The position numbers and the translations under genes were made by a program. 64,000 bases of DNA. Origin: Herbaspirillum seropedicae (GTDB lineage Bacteria; Pseudomonadota; Gammaproteobacteria; Burkholderiales; Burkholderiaceae_D). Below, piece by piece: positions 8,591 to 17,037 of this stretch. The stretch lies in contig NZ_CP011930.1 of assembly GCF_001040945.1 (NCBI RefSeq), positions 186,001-250,000 of the forward strand, written 5' to 3'. Positions within the stretch are counted from its first letter, which is position 1. Every line of letters begins with the position of its first letter. The notes beneath the pieces were generated by a model. The model saw only the letters and a program-made list of their open reading frames with translations, did no database searches and was not told the DNA's origin.

Positions 8591-9763
8591 ATGAAAAAAT
8601 CTCTGCTGGCACTCGCCGTTCTGGGCGCGTTCGCAGGCGCAGCGCAAGCGCAAAGCTCCGTCACGATCTACGGTATCGTCGATACCGGTGTTGTCTACCA
8701 AAGCAAGGTTGCCACCCCCACCGGCGGCACCGGCAGCAAGTTCAGCCTGAATTCGGGTGTGATCCAGGGTTCGCGTATCGGCTTCAAGGGTACTGAAGAC
8801 CTGGGTGGCGGCCTGTCCGCAGTGTTCAACCTGGAAGCTGGTTTCTCCAATGATACCGGCGCCCTGGATGACTCCAAGACCAGCAACACCCTGTTCCGCC
8901 GCAAGTCGGTGGTGGGTCTGGCCGGTAACTTCGGTAGCGTCCTGCTGGGTCGTCAGACCGACTTCGCTGACACCATCTCGTCCTACACCTCGGTGCAAGA
9001 CTTCGGTGGCTGGACCGGCGCTGCAGGCCACAACCTGGACCGTCTGGAAGGCACCCGCACCAACAACTCCATCAGCTACACCACGGCCAACCTGAATGGC
9101 TTCACCGGTAACCTGATGTACGGCTTCGGTGAAACCGCTGGCCAGACCTCCGCTGGTCAAGCCTTCGGCGTCGGCGGCAAGTACGACAATGGTCCTCTGG
9201 GTCTGGGTATCAACTACTACCAGTCCAAGGCTGGTTCGACCCCGGCGGATGCCTCCCTGCTGGCTGCCACTGGCACCAACCAGTTCACCAACGGCACCAA
9301 CAATGGCAGCACTGCCCAGAAGGTCCTGAACGTGGCAGCGTCCTACCAGTTCGGTCCGGCCCGTGTGTACGGCAACTGGTCGCGCGTCAAGCAAGACCTC
9401 AACACCCAGGCCAACCTGACCGCCGCTGGCGTGGGTTCGCTGGCGACCATCAGCAACCGTACCCTGGCAGCCTCCAACAAGGCTGACATCTACGAAATCG
9501 GTACCGCCTACTCCCTGAGCCCGTCGCTGAAGCTGCTGGCTGCAGTGGATCACACCCGCGCCCAGTTCGACGGCGTCTCCGGCAAGGCCAAGCTGACCCA
9601 GGTCAGCCTGGGCACCGACTACTGGCTGTCCAAGCGCACCGACCTGTACGCCTTCCTGGCCTACAGCAAGGCTACCGACCTGAACAACCCGGGCGTGGCT
9701 GACAGCAGCGGCACCGATGGCAACCAAGGTGCTGTGGCCGTGGGTATCCGTCACAAGTTCTAA
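8591..9763 (+). CDS. General outer-membrane porin (Gram-negative trimeric porin family)
   Basis: A 390-residue porin. The N-terminus MKKSLLALAVLGAFAGAAQA is a classic signal peptide, with cleavage predicted after AQA. The mature part begins QSSVTIYGIVDTGVVYQ, the signature start of betaproteobacterial OmpC/Omp32-like porins. Typical motifs include GSRIGFKGTEDLGGGLSAVF, GRQTDFAD, alternating beta strands and the C-terminal phenylalanine (GIRHKF) needed for outer-membrane assembly. Codon use is biased in the way of highly expressed genes, and an AGAGAAGGA ribosome-binding site precedes the ATG. A GTG 39 bp upstream is in frame but would spoil the signal peptide. Monocistronic, with its own terminator. 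Confidence 0.93.
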   Translation: MKKSLLALAVLGAFAGAAQAQSSVTIYGIVDTGVVYQSKVATPTGGTGSKFSLNSGVIQGSRIGFKGTEDLGGGLSAVFNLEAGFSNDTGALDDSKTSNTLFRRKSVVGLAGNFGSVLLGRQTDFADTISSYTSVQDFGGWTGAAGHNLDRLEGTRTNNSISYTTANLNGFTGNLMYGFGETAGQTSAGQAFGVGGKYDNGPLGLGINYYQSKAGSTPADASLLAATGTNQFTNGTNNGSTAQKVLNVAASYQFGPARVYGNWSRVKQDLNTQANLTAAGVGSLATISNRTLAASNKADIYEIGTAYSLSPSLKLLAAVDHTRAQFDGVSGKAKLTQVSLGTDYWLSKRTDLYAFLAYSKATDLNNPGVADSSGTDGNQGAVAVGIRHKF

Positions 9764-9816
9764 GCGTGTCGTGACGAGCATCGTCGATACGGCGATGCTT
9801 GCGCAAGTGCAGAAGG

Positions 9817-9851
9817 AAAAGCGCCGCATGAGTTTCATGCGGCGCTTTTTT
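9817..9851 (+). terminator. Intrinsic terminator after the porin gene
   Basis: Stem AAAAGCGCCGCATGA (9817-9831) pairs with 9835-9849 across a three-base loop, running into T residues (9846-9851). It ends the porin transcript 54 bp after the stop. Confidence 0.88.
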
Positions 9852-10282
9852 ATTAGTTTTTGGTGTTGAAGTTCCCTGGCTCGTCTTATAAATTATTTGC
9901 ATCAATGCGAGCCAGACGATGGCCTCGCATTCCCTTTGCGATCGCTTTCCCATGCGATCCAATAGCCCTCGCTGGCGGCTGCATTTGTAACTTTTCCAAA
10001 GCTCGCTTTTGCACTGCAAAAACCTGACGAAGCCCTGACTGGTGGCCGATCTTTACGTTTGTAAATGAATAGTAATAAGCGCTTTCCCAGCGGGATTTTT
10101 GCACTGCGGACTGCTCTAATAGACGCCACACACATCGGTGTGCGCAGTGCTCATCCGCACTGCATCGCGCCACCGAACATCGCCCTCATTGGCACATCGT
10201 GCTGCTGTGTTTTCTAACACAGCGGAGGGGAAGTCTTTTGTCCGGATTTAGTGCATCCGGCAGTGCAAGAGAAAGGAATCAC
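9852..10282. promoter_or_regulatory. Intergenic region with GCACTGC repeats and a leader hairpin
   Basis: About 430 bp without a convincing gene. The heptamer GCACTGC occurs at 10011, 10101 and 10157, with an inverted copy at 10144. The first two are preceded by TTTT. A perfect hairpin GCTGTGTT/AACACAGC with TTCT loop lies at 10204-10223, directly before the purine-rich GGAGGGG. An 8-bp inverted repeat CTGGCTCG/CGAGCCAG is at 9876-9915. These are probably the promoter and 5' leader of the Sel1 gene; no regulator is assigned. Confidence 0.4.
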
Positions 10283-11824
10283 ATGGCGACAAGAGAAGAA
10301 CTGGCAGTCATCAAGGCTGCCCGTGCGGGCGAGTCACGCGCACAGCTGGCGCTGGGACGACGTTATCTCAACGGTGGCAGCGGCCTGCCGCGCAGCAAAG
10401 GCACGGCCTTCTACTGGCTGCGGCGCGCAGCACAGCAGGGCGTGGATGACGCCTGGATGATCATCGGTCGCAACATCACCTATGAACAGGTCAAGGAGCT
10501 GTCGCCGCCCAGGGAAGCCGCCGTCTGGTACGAAAAGGCCTTCGAGGCCGGCGTGCCGCAGGCTGGCCTGATCTTCGCGCGGCTGGTGCTGGACAACACC
10601 AGCGAGTTCGACAGCAACACCCATGCGCGCGCCATCGCTGCCCTGTCGCTGCTGGCCAGTCGCGATGACCACGAGGCGCAGTGGCTGCTGGCCCAGCAGA
10701 TGCAACGCCACGGCCAGCCCATGCTGCCGGGTGCGGCGGCCGCTTCCCCCGCCTACGAAGACAAGCTGATGCTGGAGGCCGCCCGCGCCGGCATCGAGGA
10801 AGCCCAGTACGCCGTGCTGGACAAGGCCTGGCAGCAGGGCGACGAGGCCAGCTTTGCGCGCGGTGCGCAACGGGTCACGCAACGGCTGCTGGCGCGTCAT
10901 GCCAACGCCGTGGCGCAACTGGAGAAGGATGGCCAGATCCACGGTGCGGTGCAGCTCAGCGATGAGGAAGCCACCTTGCTGTTGCGCTATGGGCAATGGC
11001 GCCTGCGTGGGGCGTCGCCGGATCCGGATGAATTGCAGATCCTGTTCGAACTGGCGGCCATGGGCGGCAATGCGCAAGCCTGTCTGGAACTGGGCCTGTT
11101 GTGCGCCAAGATCGATCGCCAGGGCGAGCGCATCTTCATGGAACATGGACTGGCCAACTTCAAGAAGGCGCTGCACTGGCTGGAGCGCGCAGGGGAAGCC
11201 GGCGTGGCGCAGGGCTGGCATGCGCTGGCGCGCATCTATTCGCGCTCGATCTATTCGCAGCGCAATCTGCAGGTGGCGCAACACTATCTCGAGAAGGCGG
11301 CCCAGGCCGGACTGGTGGAGGCGCAGTGCGAACTGGCGCAGGTGTGCTGGCGCCATCGCCGCGATGATCCGCTCAATGACGTCAAGGCGCTGTATTGGTG
11401 GCAGCAGGCGGCGGCCCAGGGCGAGCCGACGGCGCAGGCAGCGCTGGACGCTTTCGCCGCGCAGCCGGACGCCCAGGGCTGGGCCTTGCAGGCGCAGGCG
11501 CTGCTCACCGACAAGCTGCGCAACAGCAGTCCCTTCCTCAGCGCCCGCATCGAATTGGCGGCCACTTTCGGGCTGACCAAGCCAGAGGCGTTGCTCATCG
11601 ATATCAAGGCGGCTGACTACGGCCACTGCCTGGTGGTGGACATCTGCGCCCACCATGCGCGCAGCAAGCGCCGCCTGATCGCCGTCCAGACCGACGCCCA
11701 GCGCGCTACCCTGAACCGCGTCTCGCGCCTGTTCGGCGATGTCGATTGCGGTTTCGACGGACTGGAGGGCAACTACCGCCAGCGCCAGTACCGGCTGCGG
11801 ACGACCTTCCCCGGCCTGGGATAA
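10283..11824 (+). CDS. Sel1-repeat (TPR-like) protein
   Basis: A 513-residue protein with no signal peptide or membrane segment. It contains Sel1-like helical repeats, for example GSGLPRSKGTAFYWLRRAAQ, PREAAVWYEKAFEAGVPQA, NFKKALHWLERAGEAGVAQG, LQVAQHYLEKAAQAGLVEA and DVKALYWWQQAAAQGEPTA, which build a solenoid for protein-protein contacts. The last ~80 residues form a separate domain (DIKAADYGHCLVVDICAHH) that I do not recognise. ATG 10283 has an AAAGGA site. A TTG at 10238, correctly spaced from GGAGGGG, is an alternative start adding 15 residues. The gene is probably monocistronic and converges with the siderophore receptor. Molecular role unknown. Confidence 0.8.
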   Translation: MATREELAVIKAARAGESRAQLALGRRYLNGGSGLPRSKGTAFYWLRRAAQQGVDDAWMIIGRNITYEQVKELSPPREAAVWYEKAFEAGVPQAGLIFARLVLDNTSEFDSNTHARAIAALSLLASRDDHEAQWLLAQQMQRHGQPMLPGAAAASPAYEDKLMLEAARAGIEEAQYAVLDKAWQQGDEASFARGAQRVTQRLLARHANAVAQLEKDGQIHGAVQLSDEEATLLLRYGQWRLRGASPDPDELQILFELAAMGGNAQACLELGLLCAKIDRQGERIFMEHGLANFKKALHWLERAGEAGVAQGWHALARIYSRSIYSQRNLQVAQHYLEKAAQAGLVEAQCELAQVCWRHRRDDPLNDVKALYWWQQAAAQGEPTAQAALDAFAAQPDAQGWALQAQALLTDKLRNSSPFLSARIELAATFGLTKPEALLIDIKAADYGHCLVVDICAHHARSKRRLIAVQTDAQRATLNRVSRLFGDVDCGFDGLEGNYRQRQYRLRTTFPGLG

Positions 11825-11841
11825 GGGCGATAAGGGCGCGC

Positions 11842-13980
11842 TTACATGTGGTAGCGCAGCGTCAGCGCGACGTTGCGCGGCGCACCCGGCATGCTGAGGT
11901 TGGGGTTGGTGCCGTGGCCGGAGATGATGTAGCCGGTATTGAAGAGATTGCCGATGTTGAGCTGCACTTCATACTTGGACGTGCGATAGGCTGCCATCGC
12001 ATCGACCGTGACGTAACCGGGCAGCGTAACGGTGTTGCCCGGATTGGCAAAGCGCGCGCCCACTGCGTTGGCGCCGCCGCCGACCACCAGTCCCTCGCCC
12101 AGCTCGCGGGTCAGCCACAAGTTGCCGCTATGGCGCGGGGTCAGCGTGGCGTTCTTGCCCTTGAAGGGGACGCCATTGTCGAAGGATGAGGACTCGGTGA
12201 TCACGGCGTTGAGCCAGGCATAGCCGGCCAGCAGTTTCCAGCCTTGCTTGAGATCGGCGCTGAAGCTCAGTTCGGCGCCGTCGGTGCGCTGCTTGCCGAC
12301 CGGGATGACTACGCCGTTGGGCAGGGCCGACTTGATGTTGTCGCGCTCCAGGCGGAACACCGAGACGGTGGCGCTGGCGCGGCCTTCCCAGAAATCGTAT
12401 TTGGCGCCGGCTTCGGTATTGCGGGTCTGCTCGGGCGCCAGGTCGGCGTTGTTGGTGGCCAGCGCGAAGCTTTCCCCGGAGGGCTGGAAGGAGCGGCTCC
12501 AGGACAGGTAATACGATTGCGTCAGGCTGGGTTGCCAGACCAGGCCGGCGCGCGGGCTCACGGCTGTGTCGGTGCGCTGGAGATCGGCCGTGCTGCCGTT
12601 GGCCAGGTTGAGGATGCGCGATTGCTGGCGATAGCGGTCATAGCGCAGGCCCACCAGCGCCTTCCATTGCTCGCTCAGGCTCAGGCTGTCCTGCAGATAG
12701 GTGGCGAAGGTGTCGTAGGTGCCGTAGGTCAGCGTCGGCGGGTTCAGGCGATTGGGGTCGACCACCGGCAGCACGGGATTGAAGATGGAGACGCCAGGGA
12801 AATTGACGACGCCGCTGGCCTGGCTGGCATCCTTGCTCTGGCTACCCAGTTCCAGGCCGTAGAGAATCTCGTGGCGGATCGATCCCAACTGCAGCTTCTG
12901 CGTCAGCTCGCTCTGGTTGAACCAGCCGTTTTCATCCCGCACCAGCTTGGCGTGGTTCAGGGTCGTCGTGGCGGTGGCCTCATTGACGGTGCCGCCATTG
13001 GTGTTGTTGCGATTGAGGTGGTAATCGTAGTAGCGCAGCCCGTTGCGGAAGGAAAACTCATCGTTGAATCGATGCGTGAAGGTCGCCGTAGTCGAGGCCA
13101 CGCGCGATTGCACGAAGTCGGCGTCGCGGGCGTTGCGCGCGCCATAGGTAGTGCCGGGATCGACATCGACCGGCCGGCCGCGATAGGAGGGAATGCCGAA
13201 GTCCATCATGCGGCGGTCTTCCAGATAATCCATCTGCAGCAACAGCTTGGTATCGGCCGAGAAGCGCAGCGCCACCGACGGGGCGATGGCCGTGCGGTCG
13301 ATGAATTGCTGGGCGCGGAAACTGTCGCCGCGCTCGACTGCGCCGGTCAGGCGCCACGACAGCGCGCCTTCGCCGGCGCGTCCCAGGTCCAGCTCGGCGC
13401 GGCGGCCGGCGGTGCTGTTGGCGGTGAAGCTGACATCGCTGACATCCACCCCAGGCTTCTTGGTCACCCGGTTGATCAGCCCTCCCGATGAACCCCGGCC
13501 ATACAGGACGGCAGCGGGTCCCTTGATCACTTCCACGCTTTCCACATTGGACAGATCGCGGAAATACAGCGCATCGTCACGGAAGCCATCCACGAACTGG
13601 TCGCCAATGGCCGTAAAGCCACGGATGAAGACCTGGTCGCGCTGACCGTCGCCGGTGGACAGGCCCAGACCGGGCACGTTCTTGAGCACATCCTGCAAGG
13701 AGCTGGCGTTCTGGTCGCGGATCACCTGGGCAGGCACCACGTTGATGGTCTGCGGCACGTCGCGCAACGGCGCTTCGCTCTTGGTGCCGCTCACCGCGGT
13801 GGGGGCGACATAGCCATCGTTGGCGCGCGCACCGCTGACCTCGATGGCGGGCAGGGCGGTCGTGTCCTGCTGGGCGCAGGCGGGCAGGATGGCCAGCGGG
13901 GAGAGCGAACAGGTGGCCAGCACGGCCAGGCGCAGCGGGGAGAGGCGGAAGTTCATGGATTTTTTCACAGGCGGGGACAT
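11842..13980 (-). CDS. TonB-dependent siderophore receptor
   Basis: A 712-residue outer-membrane receptor for a ferric siderophore. It has an N-terminal signal sequence, a plug domain (VPQTINVVPAQVIRDQN, LQDVLKNVPGLGLSTGDGQ, VESVEVIKGPAAVLYGRGSS) and a 22-strand type barrel ending in aromatic-rich ALTLRYHM. The IRGF and GSSGGLINRVTKKP motifs are typical of the FhuE/FpvA/Fiu group. The siderophore is not predictable. Start choice is uncertain: ATG 13980 has no Shine-Dalgarno sequence and lies 6 bp from a Fur-like palindrome, while ATG 13956 (MNFRLSPLRL) still gives a full signal peptide. No tonB, sigma factor or siderophore synthesis gene is adjacent. Confidence 0.92.
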   Translation of the reverse strand: MSPPVKKSMNFRLSPLRLAVLATCSLSPLAILPACAQQDTTALPAIEVSGARANDGYVAPTAVSGTKSEAPLRDVPQTINVVPAQVIRDQNASSLQDVLKNVPGLGLSTGDGQRDQVFIRGFTAIGDQFVDGFRDDALYFRDLSNVESVEVIKGPAAVLYGRGSSGGLINRVTKKPGVDVSDVSFTANSTAGRRAELDLGRAGEGALSWRLTGAVERGDSFRAQQFIDRTAIAPSVALRFSADTKLLLQMDYLEDRRMMDFGIPSYRGRPVDVDPGTTYGARNARDADFVQSRVASTTATFTHRFNDEFSFRNGLRYYDYHLNRNNTNGGTVNEATATTTLNHAKLVRDENGWFNQSELTQKLQLGSIRHEILYGLELGSQSKDASQASGVVNFPGVSIFNPVLPVVDPNRLNPPTLTYGTYDTFATYLQDSLSLSEQWKALVGLRYDRYRQQSRILNLANGSTADLQRTDTAVSPRAGLVWQPSLTQSYYLSWSRSFQPSGESFALATNNADLAPEQTRNTEAGAKYDFWEGRASATVSVFRLERDNIKSALPNGVVIPVGKQRTDGAELSFSADLKQGWKLLAGYAWLNAVITESSSFDNGVPFKGKNATLTPRHSGNLWLTRELGEGLVVGGGANAVGARFANPGNTVTLPGYVTVDAMAAYRTSKYEVQLNIGNLFNTGYIISGHGTNPNLSMPGAPRNVALTLRYHM

Positions 13981-13986
13981 TAATAG

Positions 13987-14001
13987 GAATAATTATTATT
14001 C
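13987..14001. promoter_or_regulatory. Fur-box-like palindrome upstream of the siderophore receptor
   Basis: GAATAATTATTATTC is a perfect 7-1-7 inverted repeat that fits the core of the Fur consensus (TGATAATNATTATCA-type). It sits in an AT-rich patch immediately upstream of the receptor start, so iron-dependent repression by Fur is the simple reading. Its closeness to the start codon suggests either a very short leader or a start further inside the gene. Confidence 0.6.
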
Positions 14002-14180
14002 GTATTTAATAACACTTGTGAATAAATGTAAATCTGCGAACGCGGTCGTCCGCATTCTTCTCATCCGTCAGGATGAAAAGACGCGACAATGCCGCCCCTC
14101 TTGCCTGCAGGCAAAGGTGAGGTGAAGAAAGGAAAGAGAGGGGAGGAAGTAGACGGGCCGGCGAAGCGCCCCAAGCCGGC

Positions 14181-14648
14181 CTAGTGCAGGCTGATCACCC
14201 GATCATCATCGTCGCCGCCCTCCGGGCCGGCCTGGCCGAAGGAAAAGAGTTCATAGCTGGCGCCGTCGTCATCGGCCTGGTACTGGTAGGGATTGCCCCA
14301 GGGGTCGCGCGGCAGGCGCTCTACGTAGCCGCCCAATTGCCAGCCATTGGCCAGGGGCTCGCGTACCGGCCTGATCACCAGCGCCAGCAGGCCTTGCTGG
14401 GTGCTGGGATAGCGGCCATTGTCCTGGCGGTAACGTTCCAGCCCGGCGGCGATGGCCTTCATGTCCTTTTCGGCGGCCTGCGCCTGCGGGCTGTGATCGT
14501 GGTTGAAGCGCGTGACCAGCGGCGGAACCAGCAAGGCTGCGCCCACGGCCAGCACCGTCAGCACCAGGATCCAGCGCAGCCGCGCCAGGCCGCGTTGCAG
14601 GAACAGGAAAGCAGGATGTCGCCGCGAGGGCTGGAGAGAACGGCGCAT
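14181..14648 (-). CDS. Orphan GspG-like pseudopilin protein with degenerate N-terminus
   Basis: A 155-residue protein with one N-terminal hydrophobic helix (WILVLTVLAVGAALLVPPLV). Its soluble domain carries the marks of the type II secretion major pseudopilin GspG: a long helix (MKAIAAGLERYRQDNGRYPS), TQQGL, and PRDPWGNPYQYQ. The prepilin-peptidase site, normally G followed by FTLIE, is not recognisable; the helix is preceded by RGLARLR and lacks the conserved Glu5. No other secretion gene is nearby. ATG 14648 is chosen; a longer frame reaches 14732. It may be a membrane-anchored relative of GspG instead of a filament subunit. Confidence 0.65.
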   Translation of the reverse strand: MRRSLQPSRRHPAFLFLQRGLARLRWILVLTVLAVGAALLVPPLVTRFNHDHSPQAQAAEKDMKAIAAGLERYRQDNGRYPSTQQGLLALVIRPVREPLANGWQLGGYVERLPRDPWGNPYQYQADDDGASYELFSFGQAGPEGGDDDDRVISLH

Positions 14649-14757
14649 GGATGCTGCTGGCTTCAAATCGGCGATGGGTTGGAAAACACGCAAGTATAAG
14701 CGCGCAGCCGCCCAAAAGGCGACATGCGCCATCGGGCGAGCTGCCCGCTGTGGTTGC

Positions 14758-15090
14758 TCAGGGACGGATGGTCACCGGCACGCCGGCCTGGCTGCTGACC
14801 ACCTCCGAGAGGGTGGCGTAGAGTTCGGTGCCGTCGCGGGTGTTGAGCCAGTGCTGGCCGTCGTACTTGTAATGGAAGCCACCAGAGCGGGCCGCCAGCC
14901 ACATCTCCTGCATCGGCGCCTGGCTGTTGATGATGATCTTGGAGCCGTTGTCCACGCACTCGATTTCCAGCACGTTGCCGCTGCGGCTGCATTCCACGTC
15001 CAGGTCGCTGGCGTCGCAGGCATCCTCGAGAGCCGTCTCGATGGCGTTGAGGGTGGCGTCGGCCAGGTCCAGGAATTCCGATTCGGTCAT
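14758..15090 (-). CDS. cyaY: Frataxin homologue CyaY (iron-binding protein of Fe-S assembly)
   Basis: A 110-residue cytoplasmic protein of the frataxin family that binds iron and modulates Fe-S cluster synthesis on IscS. It has the acidic first helix (MTESEFLDLADATLNAIETAL, with EDACD following) and the conserved beta-sheet (GNVLEIEC, GSKIIINSQAPMQEMWLA, GGFHYKYDGQHWLNTRDG). I use ATG 15090, 7 bp after GGAG; a TTG 12 bp upstream is possible but less likely. It diverges from lptM-lysA with 49 bp between starts, a conserved arrangement in beta- and gammaproteobacteria. Confidence 0.93.
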   Translation of the reverse strand: MTESEFLDLADATLNAIETALEDACDASDLDVECSRSGNVLEIECVDNGSKIIINSQAPMQEMWLAARSGGFHYKYDGQHWLNTRDGTELYATLSEVVSSQAGVPVTIRP

Positions 15091-15139
15091 GCTACACTCC
15101 AAGGCATTCTAAGATTTCGATGTAATCCTCCATTTTATC

Positions 15140-15370
15140 GTGAAGTCACATTCTTCTCTTGCCCGTCGCAGCGCCGCCCTGGCCCTTTGCAGCGCCGTCC
15201 TGATGCTGGCCGGCTGCGGCCAGAAGGGCCCGCTGTTCATGCCGAAGACGCCGCCCGATCCGTTCGCGCAAACACAACCGCAAACGCAGCCCCAGCCCAA
15301 ACCGGTCGAGCCGCCGGCCGATGCCGCTGACGGCGCGCGCCAGAGCGCTCCCGCCGCCGGCAAGCAGTAA
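15140..15370 (+). CDS. lptM: LptM-like small lipoprotein upstream of lysA
   Basis: A 76-residue lipoprotein with a GTG start. The N-terminus has a basic region, a hydrophobic stretch and the lipobox LAGC, and the mature protein begins CGQKGPLFMP, the conserved LptM (YifL) motif. The rest is a Pro/Gln/Ala-rich tail that is probably disordered. In E. coli LptM helps LptD oxidative maturation in the LPS export translocon. The position between cyaY and lysA, 59 bp before the lysA start, is the normal one for this family and supports the call. Confidence 0.85.
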   Translation: MKSHSSLARRSAALALCSAVLMLAGCGQKGPLFMPKTPPDPFAQTQPQTQPQPKPVEPPADAADGARQSAPAAGKQ

Positions 15371-15429
15371 GCCCGGCTTCACGCAGGCCCGCGCAGCGGG
15401 CTCCGATCACCGCATTGCCACCCGATCCC

Positions 15430-16722
15430 ATGTCTCATTTCTCCTATCGCAACGGCGTCCTGCACGCCGAACAGGTTTCCCTCGCTACCCTGGCCGAGCA
15501 GTTCGGCACGCCCCTGTACGTCTATTCCAAGGCCGCCCTGGTCGAGAATTTCTCCGCCTACGCCAATGCCTGCCAGCAGGCGGGGCGTGCAGACGGGGGC
15601 AAGGGCGGGGCGCTGGTGTGCTACTCGGTCAAGTCCAATTCCAACCTGGCGGTGCTGAACCTGCTGGGCCGACTGGGTTCGGGCTTCGATATCGTCTCCG
15701 GCGGTGAACTGCTGCGCGTGGTGGCGGCGGGCGGCGATGCCCGCAAGGTGATCTTCTCGGGCGTGGGCAAGGGCCGCGACGAGATGAAGCTGGCCCTGGA
15801 ACATGACATCCTCTGCTTCAACGTCGAATCCATCCCCGAGGTGGCCCGTCTGAACGAAGTGGCCGGTGCGCTGGGCAAGCGCGCCCGCATCTCGCTGCGC
15901 GTGAACCCCAATGTGGACGCCAAGACCCACCCCTACATCTCCACCGGCCTGAAGGAAAACAAGTTCGGCGTGGCCTATGAGGATGCGCTGAACTGCTACC
16001 GCGCCGCCGCCGCCCTTCCCCACATCGAAGTGGTCGGCATCGATTGCCACATCGGCTCGCAGTTGCTGGACGACTCGCCGCTGCTGGAAGCGCTGGACAA
16101 GATCATCGACATGGTCGATGCGCTGGAAGCCGAGGGCATCCCCATCCATCACCTCGACATCGGCGGCGGCATCGGCATCCGCTACGACGACGAGCAGCCG
16201 GTGGCCATCGGCGACTACCTGGCGCGCGTGTTTGCCCGTGTCGACGCCTGGCGCGCCAGCAAGTACCAGGGCCGTCCCATCCAGGTCATGTTCGAGCCGG
16301 GCCGCTCGGTGGTCGGCAATGCCGGCCTGCTGCTGACCGAAGTGCAATACCTCAAGCATGGCGAAGGCAAGAACTTCGCCGTGGTCGACGCCGCCATGAA
16401 CGACCTGATGCGCCCGGCCATGTACGAAGCCTGGCACGGCGTGAAGACCGTCAAGGAAAACGCCGGCCAGCCGCGCATCTATGACGTGGTCGGTCCGGTC
16501 TGCGAATCGGGTGACTGGCTGGCGCGCTCGCGCGAGCTTGCCATCGGCGAAGGCGACCTGCTGGCCCTGATGTCGGCGGGCGCCTACGGCATGACCATGG
16601 CGTCCAATTACAACACCCGCGGCCGCGCGGCCGAGGTACTGGTCGATGGCGAACGCGCCCACCTCATCCGTGCGCGTGAAAACCCGGCCGACCTGTTTGC
16701 GCTGGAGAAGATCGTCAGCTGA
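15430..16722 (+). CDS. lysA: Diaminopimelate decarboxylase LysA
   Basis: A 430-residue PLP enzyme that decarboxylates meso-diaminopimelate to L-lysine, the last step of the pathway. The PLP lysine is in CYSVKSNSN (Lys68). The glycine-rich phosphate loop is HHLDIGGGIGIRY, and EPGRSVVGNAG and GPVCESGDWLA are further alanine-racemase-fold motifs; the Cys in the last contributes to the active site. ATG 15430 gives the standard start MSHFSYRNGVLHAE; a TTG 15 bp upstream is less likely. It is probably co-transcribed with lptM and ends at a terminator. Confidence 0.96.
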   Translation: MSHFSYRNGVLHAEQVSLATLAEQFGTPLYVYSKAALVENFSAYANACQQAGRADGGKGGALVCYSVKSNSNLAVLNLLGRLGSGFDIVSGGELLRVVAAGGDARKVIFSGVGKGRDEMKLALEHDILCFNVESIPEVARLNEVAGALGKRARISLRVNPNVDAKTHPYISTGLKENKFGVAYEDALNCYRAAAALPHIEVVGIDCHIGSQLLDDSPLLEALDKIIDMVDALEAEGIPIHHLDIGGGIGIRYDDEQPVAIGDYLARVFARVDAWRASKYQGRPIQVMFEPGRSVVGNAGLLLTEVQYLKHGEGKNFAVVDAAMNDLMRPAMYEAWHGVKTVKENAGQPRIYDVVGPVCESGDWLARSRELAIGEGDLLALMSAGAYGMTMASNYNTRGRAAEVLVDGERAHLIRARENPADLFALEKIVS

Positions 16723-16751
16723 TTCGGCCCATCGATTGACGTTTTGCCATC

Positions 16752-16787
16752 ACGGCAGCCGCCCAAACGCGGCTGCCGTTTGTTTTT
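16752..16787 (+). terminator. Intrinsic terminator after lysA
   Basis: Perfect 11-bp stem ACGGCAGCCGC (16752-16762 with 16769-16779), six-base loop, then TTGTTTTT. The following 250 bp to the next gene contain a ten-T run (about 16829) and AT-rich sequence to about 16885, then GC-rich sequence. No RNA or small gene is recognised there. Confidence 0.87.
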
Positions 16788-17037
16788 GTTGATCGCCCGG
16801 CAACATGCGCCGGTGCTGGGGTGTGGATTTTTTTTTGCATAGCCGCATTCTTTATTTTGCCTTTCAGAAATTTGGGAGCAAAATAGCCGTCCGTCCAGAA
16901 AATACCGGCAGCCGACTGCCAGCAGGCCCGTAGCGCGAGCTCATCCGCGCCCGGAGACCGGGCCATGACAACAAGGGGACGTCAGCGGGAAACCGGGCAC
17001 CGGGACGGTGGTCGGTAACGCAACACAGGGGAATTCC

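Noticed and set aside
9886..10173. 95-codon minus-strand frame in the porin-Sel1 spacer
   Set aside because: No ribosome-binding site or recognisable domain; it overlaps other alternative frames, so the region is treated as noncoding.
16715..16966. 83-codon minus-strand frame after lysA
   Set aside because: It runs through the lysA terminator and a poly-T tract, and no motif or start signal supports it.
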